Origin: Clostridia bacterium
GTDB lineage: Bacteria > Bacillota > Clostridia > Oscillospirales > CAG-272
NCBI GenBank assembly: GCA_017456905.1
Contig: JAFTIL010000010.1
Location: forward strand, 1 to 64,000
Reading direction: 5' to 3'
DNA length: 64,000 nt
Part shown: positions 24,795 through 36,084 of the stretch, piece after piece
Position numbering within the stretch: the stretch's first letter is position 1
Layout: each line of letters begins with the position of its first letter
Translations under genes and position numbers: made by a program
Notes under the pieces: model-generated
What the model was told of the DNA's origin: nothing
Databases searched by the model: none
Seen by the model: the letters and a program-made list of their open reading frames with translations, nothing else

Positions 24795-27700
24795 ATGTCT
24801 ATCGTAAGAAAAAAGGTTTCGATGGATGGTAACCAGGCGGCCGCTACAGTCAGCTATGCCTTTACCGAGGTTGCCGGCATTTACCCCATCACACCTTCCA
24901 GCCCCATGGCCGACTGGGTCGACCAGTGGTCCGCACAAGGTCTGAAGAACATCTTCGGCACCACCGTCAACGTAATGGAGATGGAGTCCGAGGCAGGCGC
25001 AGCAGGTACCGTTCACGGTTCTCTGAACGCCGGTGCTCTGACCACCACCTACACCGCATCTCAGGGTCTGCTCCTGATGATCCCTAACATGTATAAGATC
25101 GCCGGTGAGCTTCTCCCCTGCGTATTCCATGTTTCGGCTCGTTGCGTAGCTTCCCATGCTCTGAACATTTTTGGTGACCATTCCGACGTTTACGCCTGCC
25201 GCCAGACCGGCTTTGCTATGCTGGCTGAGACCAACCCCCAGGAAGTTATGGATCTGGGCGCTGTTGCTCACCTCGCCACCATCAAGGGCCGCGTTCCCTT
25301 CCTGAACTTCTTCGACGGCTTCCGTACCTCTCACGAGATCCAGAAGATCGAGGTATGGGACTTCAACGACCTGGCTGAAATGGTAGACATGGACGCCGTA
25401 GCCGCTTTCCGTTCTCGCGCTCTGAATCCCGAGCATCCCGTGCTCCGTGGTTCCGCTCAGAACGGTGACATCTTCTTCCAGAACCGCGAGGCCTGCAACC
25501 GCTACTACGACGCTCTGCCCGCCATCGTCGAGGAGTACATGGACAAGGTCAACGCCAAGCTGGGCACCGACTACAAGCTCTTCAACTACTACGGTGCTCC
25601 CGACGCAGACCGCGTCATGATCGCTATGGGCTCCATCTGCGACGTGGCAGAGGAAGTCATCGACTATATGCTGGCTCAGGGTGAGAAGGTCGGTCTTATC
25701 AAGGTCCGTCTGTATCGTCCCTTCTGCGCCGAGAAGCTCATCGAGGCTATTCCCGCAACCTGCGAGAAGATCGCTGTCCTCGACAGAACCAAGGAGCCCG
25801 GCTCCCTGGGTGAGCCTCTGTACCTCGACGTCGTTACCGCTCTGGCTACTCACGGTGTCCAGAAGAAGGTTGTTGGCGGCCGTTACGGTCTGGGCTCTAA
25901 GGATACGCCTCCTTCCTCCATCTTTGCTATCTTCGCAAACCTGGCTAAGGACGAGCCCAAGGCTAACTTCACCATTGGTATTGTAGACGACGTGACCAAC
26001 TGCTCCCTCGAGGAGACTGTGGCTCCCGACACCGCTCCCGCAGGCACCAAGGCTTGCAAGTTCTGGGGTCTGGGCGGCGACGGTACCGTCGGTGCTAACA
26101 AGAACTCCATTAAGATCATCGGTGACCATACTGACAAGTACATTCAGGCTTACTTCCAGTATGACTCCAAGAAGACCAACGGTATCACCATCTCTCACCT
26201 GCGCTTCGGTGACACCCCCATCAAGTCTCCTTACTACATCAATAAGGCTGACTTCGTGGCTTGCCACAACCAGGCTTACATCTCCCGCTACGACATCGTG
26301 CAGGACATCAAGCCCGGCGGTACCTTCCTGCTTGACTGCAACTGGTCCGATGAGGAGCTGGATGCCAACCTGCCTTCCGCTGTGAAGCAGTATATCGCTA
26401 AGAACGACATCAAGTTCTATACCATCAACGCTACCAAGCTGGCTCGCGACCTGGGTAACGCCAAGGTCAAGAACACCGTGCTTCAGTCCGCCTTCTTCGC
26501 GCTGGCCGCTATCCTGCCCGCCGCCGAGGCTGTGGAGTACATGAAGTACATGGCCACCAAGTCCTACCTGAAGAAGGGCCAGGCCATCGTTGACCTGAAC
26601 CATGCCGCTATCGACGCCGGCGCCAACGCATACCACGCCGTTGAGGTTCCCGCCGCTTGGGCTATCTGCGCTGACGATGAGTCCACCGCCGCCAAGACCT
26701 GCGACCGCGCCGATCTGGGTGCCTTCGTCAACAACGTGGTGACCCCCGTCAACGCTATGAAGGGTGACAGCCTGCCCGTTTCCGCTTTCGTGGATTACGT
26801 GGACGGTACCTTCCCCCAGGGCTCCGCTGCCTTCGAGAAGCGCGGCGTTGCCGTTATGGTTCCTACCTGGAATCCCACCAAGTGCGCTCAGTGTAACAAC
26901 TGTTCCTTTGTATGTCCTCACGCCGCTATCCGTCCTTACGCTCTTGATGCCGAAGAGGCTGCAAATGCTCCCGAGTGCACCAAGTATACCGCTAAGATGA
27001 CCGGTAAGGGTTGCGAGAACTACAAGTTCACCATCGCCGTTTCTCCCTTGGACTGCATGGGTTGTACCCTCTGCGTCAAGGCTTGTCCCGTCAACGCTAC
27101 CGCCGAGAAGAAGGCTGCAGCCGCAGGCGAGAAGGTCAAGCCCGAGGATCTCGCTATCTACATGGTACCTCAGGCTCAGGAATCCGAGCAGCAGAAGTCC
27201 TTCGACTACTGTGTTGCCAACGTCTCCAGCAAGGCTCTGCCCTTCGCTGATAACACCGTCAAGGGCTCTCAGTTCAAGCAGCCTCTCCTTGAGTTCTCCG
27301 GTTCTTGCGCCGGTTGTGCCGAGACCTCTTACGCTCGTCTCATCACTCAGCTCTTCGGTGAGAGAATGTATATCTCCAACGCTACCGGTTGTTCCTCCAT
27401 CTGGGGCGGTTCCTCCCCCGCAACGCCTTACACCGTCAACCGCGAGTCTGGTAAGGGTCCCGCTTGGGCTAACTCCCTGTTTGAGGACAACGCAGAGCAC
27501 GGTTTGGGTATCGCCCTCGGTCAAAAGGCCGTTCGCGAGAGACTGATGGCTCAGGTCGAGGAGATGATGAACTCCGATAAGGCTTCCGACGAGTTCAAGG
27601 CTGCTGCCAAGGCATATCTCGATACCAAGGATGACGGTAAGGCTAATGAGGCCGCTACCAAGGTTCTGGTTGCAGAGCTCGAGAAAGCCGCTGCTGAGGG

Positions 27701-28394
27701 TTGCCCTGTAGCTCCCGCTATCCTGGCTGAGAAGGACTATCTGAACAAGAAGTCCGTCTGGATCTTCGGTGGTGACGGTTGGGCTTACGACATCGGCTTC
27801 GGCGGTCTGGACCACGTCCTGGCTACCGGCGAGAACGTCAACGTCTTCGTCTTCGATACCGAGGTGTACTCCAACACCGGTGGTCAGGCCTCCAAGGCTT
27901 CCAACATCGGTCAGGTGGCTCAGTTCGCCGCTGCAGGTAAGGCCATCGGTAAGAAGAACCTGGCTGAGATCGCTATGTCCTATGGCTACGTCTACGTAGC
28001 ACAGGTCGCTATGGGCGCTGACATGAACCAGCTCCTGAAGGCTCTCACCGAGGCTGAGGCTTACAACGGTCCTTCCCTGATCATCGGTTACGCTCCTTGT
28101 GAGATGCACGGTGTCAAGGGCGGTATGCAGAACTGCCAGCTTGAAATGAAGAAGGCAGTAGATGCCGGCTACTGGCATATGTTCCGTTATAATCCTACCC
28201 TGGAGAATAACAAGCTGACCATCGATTCCAAGACTCCCACCGGTGATTACACCGCCTTTATCAAGTCCGAGAACCGCTACGCTCGTCTGGCTGCTTCCAA
28301 CCCCGAGCGTGCCGAGGCTCTGTTCAATAAGGCTGAGGCTGCTGCCGCTGCCAAGTATGACAGACTTGAGAGAATGAAGAAGCTGTACGAGTAA
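24795..28394 (+). CDS. nifJ: Pyruvate:ferredoxin (flavodoxin) oxidoreductase, single chain
   Basis: 1199 residues, the usual length for the homodimeric enzyme that oxidises pyruvate to acetyl-CoA and CO2 and reduces ferredoxin. Domains in order: pyruvate-binding domain with YPITPSSPMAD, CoA-binding and gamma domains with RTKEPGSLGEPLY, a linker, two [4Fe-4S] ferredoxin clusters at about residues 696-707 (CAQCNNCSFVCP) and 753-764 (CMGCTLCVKACP), then the thiamine diphosphate domain with GSCAGCAETSYARL, GDGWAYDIGFGGLDH at about 991 and NTGGQASKAS. The third cluster cysteines are the CAGC pair and a later Cys. Codon bias is extreme, so it is probably one of the most expressed genes. It is transcribed toward dnaA. 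Confidence 0.98.
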   Translation: MSIVRKKVSMDGNQAAATVSYAFTEVAGIYPITPSSPMADWVDQWSAQGLKNIFGTTVNVMEMESEAGAAGTVHGSLNAGALTTTYTASQGLLLMIPNMYKIAGELLPCVFHVSARCVASHALNIFGDHSDVYACRQTGFAMLAETNPQEVMDLGAVAHLATIKGRVPFLNFFDGFRTSHEIQKIEVWDFNDLAEMVDMDAVAAFRSRALNPEHPVLRGSAQNGDIFFQNREACNRYYDALPAIVEEYMDKVNAKLGTDYKLFNYYGAPDADRVMIAMGSICDVAEEVIDYMLAQGEKVGLIKVRLYRPFCAEKLIEAIPATCEKIAVLDRTKEPGSLGEPLYLDVVTALATHGVQKKVVGGRYGLGSKDTPPSSIFAIFANLAKDEPKANFTIGIVDDVTNCSLEETVAPDTAPAGTKACKFWGLGGDGTVGANKNSIKIIGDHTDKYIQAYFQYDSKKTNGITISHLRFGDTPIKSPYYINKADFVACHNQAYISRYDIVQDIKPGGTFLLDCNWSDEELDANLPSAVKQYIAKNDIKFYTINATKLARDLGNAKVKNTVLQSAFFALAAILPAAEAVEYMKYMATKSYLKKGQAIVDLNHAAIDAGANAYHAVEVPAAWAICADDESTAAKTCDRADLGAFVNNVVTPVNAMKGDSLPVSAFVDYVDGTFPQGSAAFEKRGVAVMVPTWNPTKCAQCNNCSFVCPHAAIRPYALDAEEAANAPECTKYTAKMTGKGCENYKFTIAVSPLDCMGCTLCVKACPVNATAEKKAAAAGEKVKPEDLAIYMVPQAQESEQQKSFDYCVANVSSKALPFADNTVKGSQFKQPLLEFSGSCAGCAETSYARLITQLFGERMYISNATGCSSIWGGSSPATPYTVNRESGKGPAWANSLFEDNAEHGLGIALGQKAVRERLMAQVEEMMNSDKASDEFKAAAKAYLDTKDDGKANEAATKVLVAELEKAAAEGCPVAPAILAEKDYLNKKSVWIFGGDGWAYDIGFGGLDHVLATGENVNVFVFDTEVYSNTGGQASKASNIGQVAQFAAAGKAIGKKNLAEIAMSYGYVYVAQVAMGADMNQLLKALTEAEAYNGPSLIIGYAPCEMHGVKGGMQNCQLEMKKAVDAGYWHMFRYNPTLENNKLTIDSKTPTGDYTAFIKSENRYARLAASNPERAEALFNKAEAAAAAKYDRLERMKKLYE

Positions 28395-28433
28395 TATCGT
28401 CCTCTTCATTATATTATAAGTATAACTGCCCCG

Positions 28434-28463
28434 ACGGCATCCGCTGTCGGGGCAGTTTTTTTA
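28434..28463 (+). terminator. PFOR terminator
   Basis: GC-rich hairpin with arms AACTGCCCCGAC and GTCGGGGCAGTT, followed by seven Ts. The rest of the gap to dnaA is AT-rich. Confidence 0.92.
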
Positions 28464-28581
28464 TATTCATTTTTAAATAACAAAAAAATTTACAATTATG
28501 ATTTTATTTAAAATTTTCATTGTAATTTTACAATTTATTAAAATTAAAAGGCAAAAAAACGCCCTTTCTTTAAAATCCGGC

Positions 28582-28611
28582 TTGACTTTTATGCCTAATA
28601 TATGTTATAAT
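28582..28611 (+). promoter_or_regulatory. dnaA promoter
   Basis: TTGACT (28582-28587), 18 bases, TATAAT (28606-28611), 38 bases before dnaA. I see no consensus DnaA box in this promoter, in contrast to the dense boxes after dnaA. Confidence 0.85.
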
Positions 28612-28649
28612 ATATATAATTATATAATATAAAGCGGAAGGGAGAATTT

Positions 28650-30059
28650 ATGGCTCGCATTGATGACATCAAAGTGATCTGGAGCATGATCAAAAGCGAC
28701 CTTTATGATGAGATCGGACACAATCTTGCGGATATCTGGTTTGATACCTTGGAAGTGACCGATTTTGATGGCGAATCCGTAACGCTATCTAAAAATTCGG
28801 ATTTTCATATCAACGTGCTGAAAGCAAAATACAAGGGAATGATCGAAAAGAAATTCGAAAGCTTTTTGTGTATCCCGATCAAGGTAATTCTCGTCAGTAC
28901 CGAAAGTCTGTATAAGGATCATAAAACCACGGGAGGCATCCCCGATCTTAATAAACTAATACTTGAGGCGGCCGATGGAAATGAAAGAAAAAATCAACCG
29001 CTCAAGTCTACAGAGCAGCCCAAGCTGGGCTCTACCATGCCCCCCTTTAATTTCGAATATACCTTTGATAATTTTATCGTCGGCTCATCCAATAAATTTG
29101 CCCACGCCGCCTGTTTGGCTGTAGCCACCCTTCCCGCCCAATCCTATAATCCCTTGTTTGTGTACGGCCCCAGCGGTCTCGGTAAGACCCATATGCTTTA
29201 CGCGATCACCAATAAACTGAAGGATGCCAACCCTGATATCAAGGTCATCTACATCAAGGGCGAGGATTTTACCAACCAGATGATCGACAGCCTCTCCCGC
29301 CAGGCCATGAACGAATTCAGAGAAAAATACCGCTCCTGCGACGTGCTTCTCATTGACGATATTCAGTTCATCGCAGGTAAGACCTCCACCCAGGAGGAAT
29401 TTTTCCACACCTTCAACGCCCTTTATGAAAACGGCAAGCAGATCATTCTTACCTCTGACCGTCCTCCCAGAGATATCAAGACTCTGGAGGACCGTCTGGT
29501 TACCCGCTTCGAATGGGGTCTCATTGCCGACGTTCAGCCTCCGGATCTTGAGCTTCGCACCGCTATCATCAAAAAGAAAGCAGAACAGGTCAACGTGATC
29601 ATTCCCGACGACGTGCTTTCCTTCCTGGCAGAAAATCTTCGCTCCAACATCCGGCAGATCGAAGGCGCCATCAAAAAGCTGGGTGCCAAGAGCTTCATCA
29701 CGGGCTGTGAGATCACCATGGAGCTGGCAAGAAGCTGTATTTCAGAGCTTTTAGGCGGCAACGAGCCCCTGGAGGTTACCGTGGACAAGATTTTCACGGC
29801 TGTCTACAAAAAATACAACATCAAAAAAGAAGATATCATCGGCAAGAGCCGCACAAAGGAGATCGCCGCCGCCCGCCACGTGACGGTCTATCTGATCCGC
29901 ACCATTACCGAAATGTCTCACCCCAGCATCGGTAAACTTCTGGACAGAGACCACTCTACTGTAATCTCTTCTCTGGATGCCATTGAAAAGAAGATGCGAC
30001 AAAATACCATCTTCCGCGCAGAGATTGAAGAGATGGTCAAGGAGATCAAGGGACTTTAA
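28650..30059 (+). CDS. dnaA: Chromosomal replication initiator DnaA
   Basis: 469 residues; GCGGAAGGGAG before the ATG. Domain I (about 1-85), linker II (85-125), AAA+ domain III with Walker A GPSGLGKTH at about 172-180, Walker B LLIDDIQF and the arginine-finger region DRPPRDIKTLEDRL, and DNA-binding domain IV with the signature RDHSTVISSLDAI at about residue 431. It binds the TTATCCACA boxes directly downstream and opens the origin for DnaB loading. Confidence 0.98.
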   Translation: MARIDDIKVIWSMIKSDLYDEIGHNLADIWFDTLEVTDFDGESVTLSKNSDFHINVLKAKYKGMIEKKFESFLCIPIKVILVSTESLYKDHKTTGGIPDLNKLILEAADGNERKNQPLKSTEQPKLGSTMPPFNFEYTFDNFIVGSSNKFAHAACLAVATLPAQSYNPLFVYGPSGLGKTHMLYAITNKLKDANPDIKVIYIKGEDFTNQMIDSLSRQAMNEFREKYRSCDVLLIDDIQFIAGKTSTQEEFFHTFNALYENGKQIILTSDRPPRDIKTLEDRLVTRFEWGLIADVQPPDLELRTAIIKKKAEQVNVIIPDDVLSFLAENLRSNIRQIEGAIKKLGAKSFITGCEITMELARSCISELLGGNEPLEVTVDKIFTAVYKKYNIKKEDIIGKSRTKEIAAARHVTVYLIRTITEMSHPSIGKLLDRDHSTVISSLDAIEKKMRQNTIFRAEIEEMVKEIKGL

Positions 30060-30460
30060 GAGGCTTATCCACACAAGATTGTGGATAAACCCAAAGGTTA
30101 TCAACAGGTTGTGGATAACTCTGTGGATAAATACTAAAATAAAATTTCAGAAAAAGTCCTTTCACCGCCTCATATTTTAAATCAGATCAAAATACGGCTT
30201 TCCTGATTTTTCCACAGGCAGATTTGAAAGATACCAAGCATTGCTCTTTTGAATTTGTGGAAAACTGTCGATTTTTATCCACAATGACAAGCCTGTCAAG
30301 GGTCAGGTAGCATTTTTGAATAAGAAAAACATAGAGCCTTGGGATTTTCCACAGCTTGTCCCAAAGTTTTCCATGATTTTCAAACATGAATTATCAGCAT
30401 AAAACATAAAATTTTCCTTGAGAGACAAAGAAAATCAGGTTTTCCACATTTTCCACAGGC
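30060..30460 (+). other. oriC: Replication origin oriC (dnaA-dnaN side)
   Basis: The 538-base gap 30060-30598 has many DnaA boxes. Consensus TTATCCACA or its complement: 30065-30073(+), 30080-30088(-), 30110-30118(-), 30122-30130(-), 30275-30283(+); one-mismatch TTATCAACA at 30098-30106; TTTTCCACA variants at 30208-30216, 30345-30353, 30440-30448 and 30449-30457. The five packed boxes at 30065-30130 are followed by an AT-rich stretch (ATACTAAAATAAAAT and on to about 30180) that could be the unwinding element with DnaA-trio-like triplets. This is the standard position in Firmicutes. Confidence 0.92.
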
Positions 30461-30515
30461 CTTACTGATAAAACTACTATCTTATCTTAGTTATCTCTGT
30501 TTTCTTTGTTCTCAT

Positions 30516-30531
30516 ACGTGCGTGCGCACGT
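30516..30531. repeat. GC-rich palindrome before dnaN
   Basis: Arms ACGTGCG and CGCACGT around TG, an isolated GC-rich inverted repeat in otherwise AT-rich origin DNA, 67 bases before dnaN. Purpose unknown. Confidence 0.7.
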
Positions 30532-30598
30532 GTCATACAAAACCAAGCTGTCGCATACCGTTATCATAAACGATAAAATAAGGAGTTAATACGAAATC

Positions 30599-31768
30599 AT
30601 GAAGATCACGTTTGAAAAAGAAGTTATTTGTTCTGCTGTGGTACCCCTGCTCAGCGGTGTATCCACGAAAAATACCATTCCTGCCGCTGAGGGCATTCTT
30701 ATCGAGGCTAATGAAGACGGCTCTTGCGTGCTGACTACCTATGATTTGGAAAAGGGTGCTCGCGTAACCATTGCCGCCGAAGTCATTGAAGCAGGTTCCG
30801 CTATTATCAACGCATCTAAATTCAGTCAGACAGTTCGCGTTATGGACGGCAGTCACATTACCCTGACAGTGGATGGCAGAAATTGTGCTACCATCGTGTC
30901 CGGCAAGTCTTCTCACACCATGAGCGCTTTGAACGGCAATGATTTTCCCGAGATCCCCAGATTGATCTCTCAGCAGGGATTCCAAATTTCCGGCAAGACC
31001 CTGCGTGAGATGATGTATAAATGTCTCTTCGCCATGGGTGTCAACGATCAGCGCGTTGTGCTCAACGGTCTGTATTTCCACGTCAACGGCGATCACATGA
31101 AGCTGGTCTCCTGCGACTCCTTCAAAATGGCCGTTTGCGGGACCACCGCGCAGATCGACAGCCTTGAGGGCTCTGAAAGAGAATTCAGGTTCATTGTTCC
31201 CAATCGCAGTGTCAGCGAGCTTTACAAGCTTTTGGGCAGCGCCGTCAAGGATGATGATGACGATGTTTGCATTTATATCAACAGAAAGAACATCATCTTC
31301 GTGATGGGTGACGTGACCTTCTTCTCCAAGCTCATCGAGGGTGAGTATATCAATTATGACAGGATCATTCTAAAAAATCACCGCATCGCCGTTTACGCTG
31401 ACAGAGAAAATCTTCTGTCCGCTCTGGAGCGTGCCGCGCTGATCACCGAGGAGAAGGTGGCTGGTAGTAGCGGTCGTTCCCACGTCAAGCTGGATGCATC
31501 CTGTGGTCTTTTGAAGATATCCGCCAACTCCGGAGCCGGTAGTGCCTACGACGAGATCTCAGTTGCCCAAGAGGGTGATGATATTGTGATCGCCTTTAAC
31601 AACCGCTATCTCATGGATTGTCTCCGCGCCTGCACCGCAGAGCGCATTAAGCTCTCCCTCTCCTCCGCCCTGGCCAGCATGAACATCGAGCCCGCCGATC
31701 CCGAAACCGAGGAGACCGAGGGCAACTCCGAGCTCTTCATGCTCCTGCCTGTGAGAATGAAGGATTGA
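30599..31768 (+). CDS. dnaN: DNA polymerase III beta sliding clamp
   Basis: 389 residues, three clamp domains of about 125 residues. It encircles DNA and holds the polymerase and repair factors. Start ATG follows AAGGAG. Recognisable segments are VVPLLSGVSTKNTIPAAEGILIE at the N-terminus (in part: GVSTKNTIPAAEGIL), the central RFIVPNRSVSEL and the C-terminal hydrophobic-pocket/tail MLLPVRMKD. The tail replaces the common LLPVR ending by only two or three residues. Confidence 0.97.
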   Translation: MKITFEKEVICSAVVPLLSGVSTKNTIPAAEGILIEANEDGSCVLTTYDLEKGARVTIAAEVIEAGSAIINASKFSQTVRVMDGSHITLTVDGRNCATIVSGKSSHTMSALNGNDFPEIPRLISQQGFQISGKTLREMMYKCLFAMGVNDQRVVLNGLYFHVNGDHMKLVSCDSFKMAVCGTTAQIDSLEGSEREFRFIVPNRSVSELYKLLGSAVKDDDDDVCIYINRKNIIFVMGDVTFFSKLIEGEYINYDRIILKNHRIAVYADRENLLSALERAALITEEKVAGSSGRSHVKLDASCGLLKISANSGAGSAYDEISVAQEGDDIVIAFNNRYLMDCLRACTAERIKLSLSSALASMNIEPADPETEETEGNSELFMLLPVRMKD

Positions 31769-31788
31769 TGATAAGAGGATAACAAGGG

Positions 31789-31935
31789 GCTTTGCCCCTT
31801 GACCCCAATAGGAACCTTTTGAAAAAAGGTTCCTGTACCTCCAAAAGTCTTAAAAAATAAAGAAAATTTCGGAAAGAGATCATAGAGTGGGATGTATTTC
31901 TATACCCCCATGGGCCCCTGCCCCATTCGTATGAT
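31789..31935 (+). repeat. Composite palindromic repeat, copy 4 (modules A and B)
   Basis: Short hairpin AAGGGGCTTTGCCCCTT (31789-31802 area), then module A at 31810-31834 (AGGAACCTTTT/AAAAGGTTCCT), the TACCTCCAAAAGTC spacer ending AAATAAAG, and module B at 31879-31935 bounded by ATCATA and TATGAT with the CCCCATGGG core. It fills the gap between dnaN and recF, so two normally adjacent genes are split by a repeat. Confidence 0.75.
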
Positions 31936-31977
31936 TTCCGTTGGATTTTAAAAATCACGTTCGGAGGCTTTTATGGC

Positions 31978-33147
31978 ATGATATGCAAAAAGATCAAAAT
32001 ACAAAACTTCCGCAACGTTGAGGCCTGCGAGGTTGAGTTTTCTCCACACGTCAATCTCTTATACGGAAACAATGCCCAAGGAAAGACCAACTTATTGGAA
32101 GCCATTTACTACACCGCGCTGGGCAAGAGCTTTCGTCCTGTAAGGGAGGCAGAGCTCATCCGCCACGACTGTGAAACAGCCTTGGTGGAAAACACCTTTG
32201 CGGACAGCCTCCGCGATCAGACCTTGTCCGTTCAGACCTTTGGAGGCAGGGCGAAGCGGGTGGTGAAGCACAACGGCGTGAAGGTTGACAAGCTCTCGGA
32301 TATGATGGGCGTGTTTCGGGTGGTGCTATTTTGCCCCGAGCATCTGTCCCTCATTCAGGGAGGGCCTGATCTCAGGCGAAGCTACATGAACGTGGCCTTG
32401 TCTCAGCTCAGACCCGCTTATCTCCGTTCTCTTCAGCGCTACAATCACATTTTGAAGGAGCGAAATGCTCTGCTGAAGACTGCCGCCGAGCAAAGAGCCG
32501 TTTTTGAGGCCACCGAACCCATGTGGTCAGAGCAGCTTGCCCGTGAAGCCGCTTATCTGACCCTCAGGCGATATGAATATATCAAGTCTGTCAACGAACA
32601 GGTGAAAATATGCTTCAAAGCCATGATGGGAAAATACGAGGGCGGTGACGAGATACCTCAACTGACCTACATTCCTACCTTAGGAATGGAATGGATGAAC
32701 CGCGAGGGCTTTGCTGAGTCTCTTGAGGGACTCACCGAGGATATGGCTTTGGACAGGTACAGACACCTCATGTCGGCTCATCACGACCGAGAGATCGCCA
32801 CGGGCGGCACGCTGTACGGCATTCACAGAGACGATGTAAAGATCACCTTAAACGGCCGTACTGCCCGTTTATACGCCTCACAAGGGCAACAAAGGTCCTT
32901 GGCTTTGGCAATGAAGCTGGCTGAAGGATGGGTCTCAGCACGCGAATTTGGTGGGGAAATGCCCGTGTTTCTCTTTGACGACGTGCTCTCTGAGCTGGAC
33001 GTACACAGGCGGGAATATCTGGTCAGCGAGATGACGGGAAGACAGGTCATCATGACTGCCTGTGACCCCGATGCCGCGGATTTCGGTATGAGCCAGGTTC
33101 GGCACATTCACGTGAAACGGGGAACTTATGAAATGACGGAGGCGTGA
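31978..33147 (+). CDS. recF: DNA replication and repair protein RecF
   Basis: 389 residues; CGGAGG 10 bases before ATG 31978. SMC-like ATPase that helps load RecA at gaps: Walker A YGNNAQGKTNLLEA at about residue 30, signature region with SQGQQRSLALAMKLAE near residue 300 and Walker B VFLFDDVLSELD. A GHRG-like segment (IHRDDVKI) precedes the signature. Normal family length. The 3' end contains a degenerate parS-like sequence around 33104-33119. Confidence 0.96.
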   Translation: MICKKIKIQNFRNVEACEVEFSPHVNLLYGNNAQGKTNLLEAIYYTALGKSFRPVREAELIRHDCETALVENTFADSLRDQTLSVQTFGGRAKRVVKHNGVKVDKLSDMMGVFRVVLFCPEHLSLIQGGPDLRRSYMNVALSQLRPAYLRSLQRYNHILKERNALLKTAAEQRAVFEATEPMWSEQLAREAAYLTLRRYEYIKSVNEQVKICFKAMMGKYEGGDEIPQLTYIPTLGMEWMNREGFAESLEGLTEDMALDRYRHLMSAHHDREIATGGTLYGIHRDDVKITLNGRTARLYASQGQQRSLALAMKLAEGWVSAREFGGEMPVFLFDDVLSELDVHRREYLVSEMTGRQVIMTACDPDAADFGMSQVRHIHVKRGTYEMTEA

Positions 33148-33148
33148 T

Positions 33149-33421
33149 ATGTATTTGCACGTAGGAAATCAAAAAAATATCCGTCAGAAGGATATCATCG
33201 GTATCTTTGATATGGACAGGACCACCACCTCAAAGATCACCAGAAAATATTTGTCGGAGGCCGAAAAAAATCATCTTGTCTCCGCCGCTAATGAAGAAGA
33301 AATTCCAAAATCCTTCGTGCTCTACAGAGACCCGAAGGACGGTCAGAACAAGATCTGCTTTTCCCAGCTTTCTACTGCCGCGCTGATCGGTCGGTTTGAC
33401 GGCGGAGATGGCGTGCAGTAA
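33149..33421 (+). CDS. remB: DUF370 protein RemB (extracellular matrix regulator family)
   Basis: 90 residues, starting one base after recF. MYLHVGNQKNIRQKDIIGIFD matches the DUF370 start (shown in part: KNIRQKDIIGIFD). The family, encoded between recF and gyrB in many Firmicutes (YaaB/RemB), is small and thought to bind DNA; the RemA paralogue controls biofilm matrix genes in Bacillus. The role of this one is inferred from position and sequence. Confidence 0.85.
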   Translation: MYLHVGNQKNIRQKDIIGIFDMDRTTTSKITRKYLSEAEKNHLVSAANEEEIPKSFVLYRDPKDGQNKICFSQLSTAALIGRFDGGDGVQ

Positions 33422-33452
33422 GTATTTAAGAGTTTCCCGACATACTCCAAAA

Positions 33453-33580
33453 TATCCGAATGGGGCAGAGGCCTCATGGGGTGCGCGATATACTTTCGGG
33501 TATGATCGTACTTCCCATAAACAATTATTTATTTAGAAGTTCTTGAAAGGTTTTGAAAACTTCTTCCAAGAAGTTTTCAA
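33453..33580 (-). repeat. Composite palindromic repeat, copy 5 (reverse orientation)
   Basis: Read on the minus strand: module A at 33553-33580 (TTGAAAACTTCTT/AAGAAGTTTTCAA around CC), the spacer with AAGAACTTCTAAATAAAT, and module B at 33453-33508 from ATCATA-like (GATCATACCC) to a decayed end, core CCCCATGAGG. It lies between remB and gyrB. Confidence 0.7.
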
Positions 33581-33596
33581 AAAAAAGAAAACTTAA

Positions 33597-35618
<2,022 letters not shown>

Positions 35619-35634
35619 GCACATACGATATTTA

Positions 35635-36008
35635 TTTTCCACAGAATAATCCACAACCTGTGGAAAACTCGGATTTTTTATAAAAAAGCTTGTATTTTAT
35701 CAAAAATGTCATATAAATGTCTATGATGTGTCATTGAAATGTCATGGACAAGCCCTGATGTCATGGTCGAATATATTCATGTCGTGAATATTCACACTTA
35801 TATATGAATAAAGTTATCCACAGGTTGTGGATAACTTTGTGGAAAAACTTTTTTGATAAAAAAATCCTTTGCCTGTCTTGAAGATATGAGAAAAATGTCG
35901 TAAAGACGGGGGTTGTGGATAATTTTCTCAGATCTGCTGTTTTTCAGTTGAAAAATGTCGCATTTTATGCCGTATAATTGCAGAAAATCATGAAAAAAAT
36001 TATCCACA
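35635..36008 (+). other. Second DnaA-box cluster after gyrB, with AAATGTC repeats
   Basis: In the 466-base gap after gyrB: consensus DnaA boxes at 35814-35822(+), 35826-35834(-), 35914-35922(-) and 36000-36008(+); variants at 35635-35643, 35647-35655, 35659-35667 and 35838-35846. AAATGTC occurs at 35704, 35715, 35737, 35893 and 35953, inverted at 36022-36028, with several TGTCAT. No ORF with a ribosome site is present. It may be a secondary origin element or a DnaA titration site. Confidence 0.8.
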
Positions 36009-36084
36009 ATGACAAATGAAAGACATTTTTGACTTGTTTTGTCATCATGACCGAAATTTACTTTAAGGAGGTGCGATCCGTTAG

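Noticed and set aside
24771..28409. 1212-codon open frame antisense to PFOR
   Set aside because: It mirrors the PFOR gene; the lack of stops comes from codon bias, and the translation is repetitive Val/Leu/Gly-rich with no family likeness.
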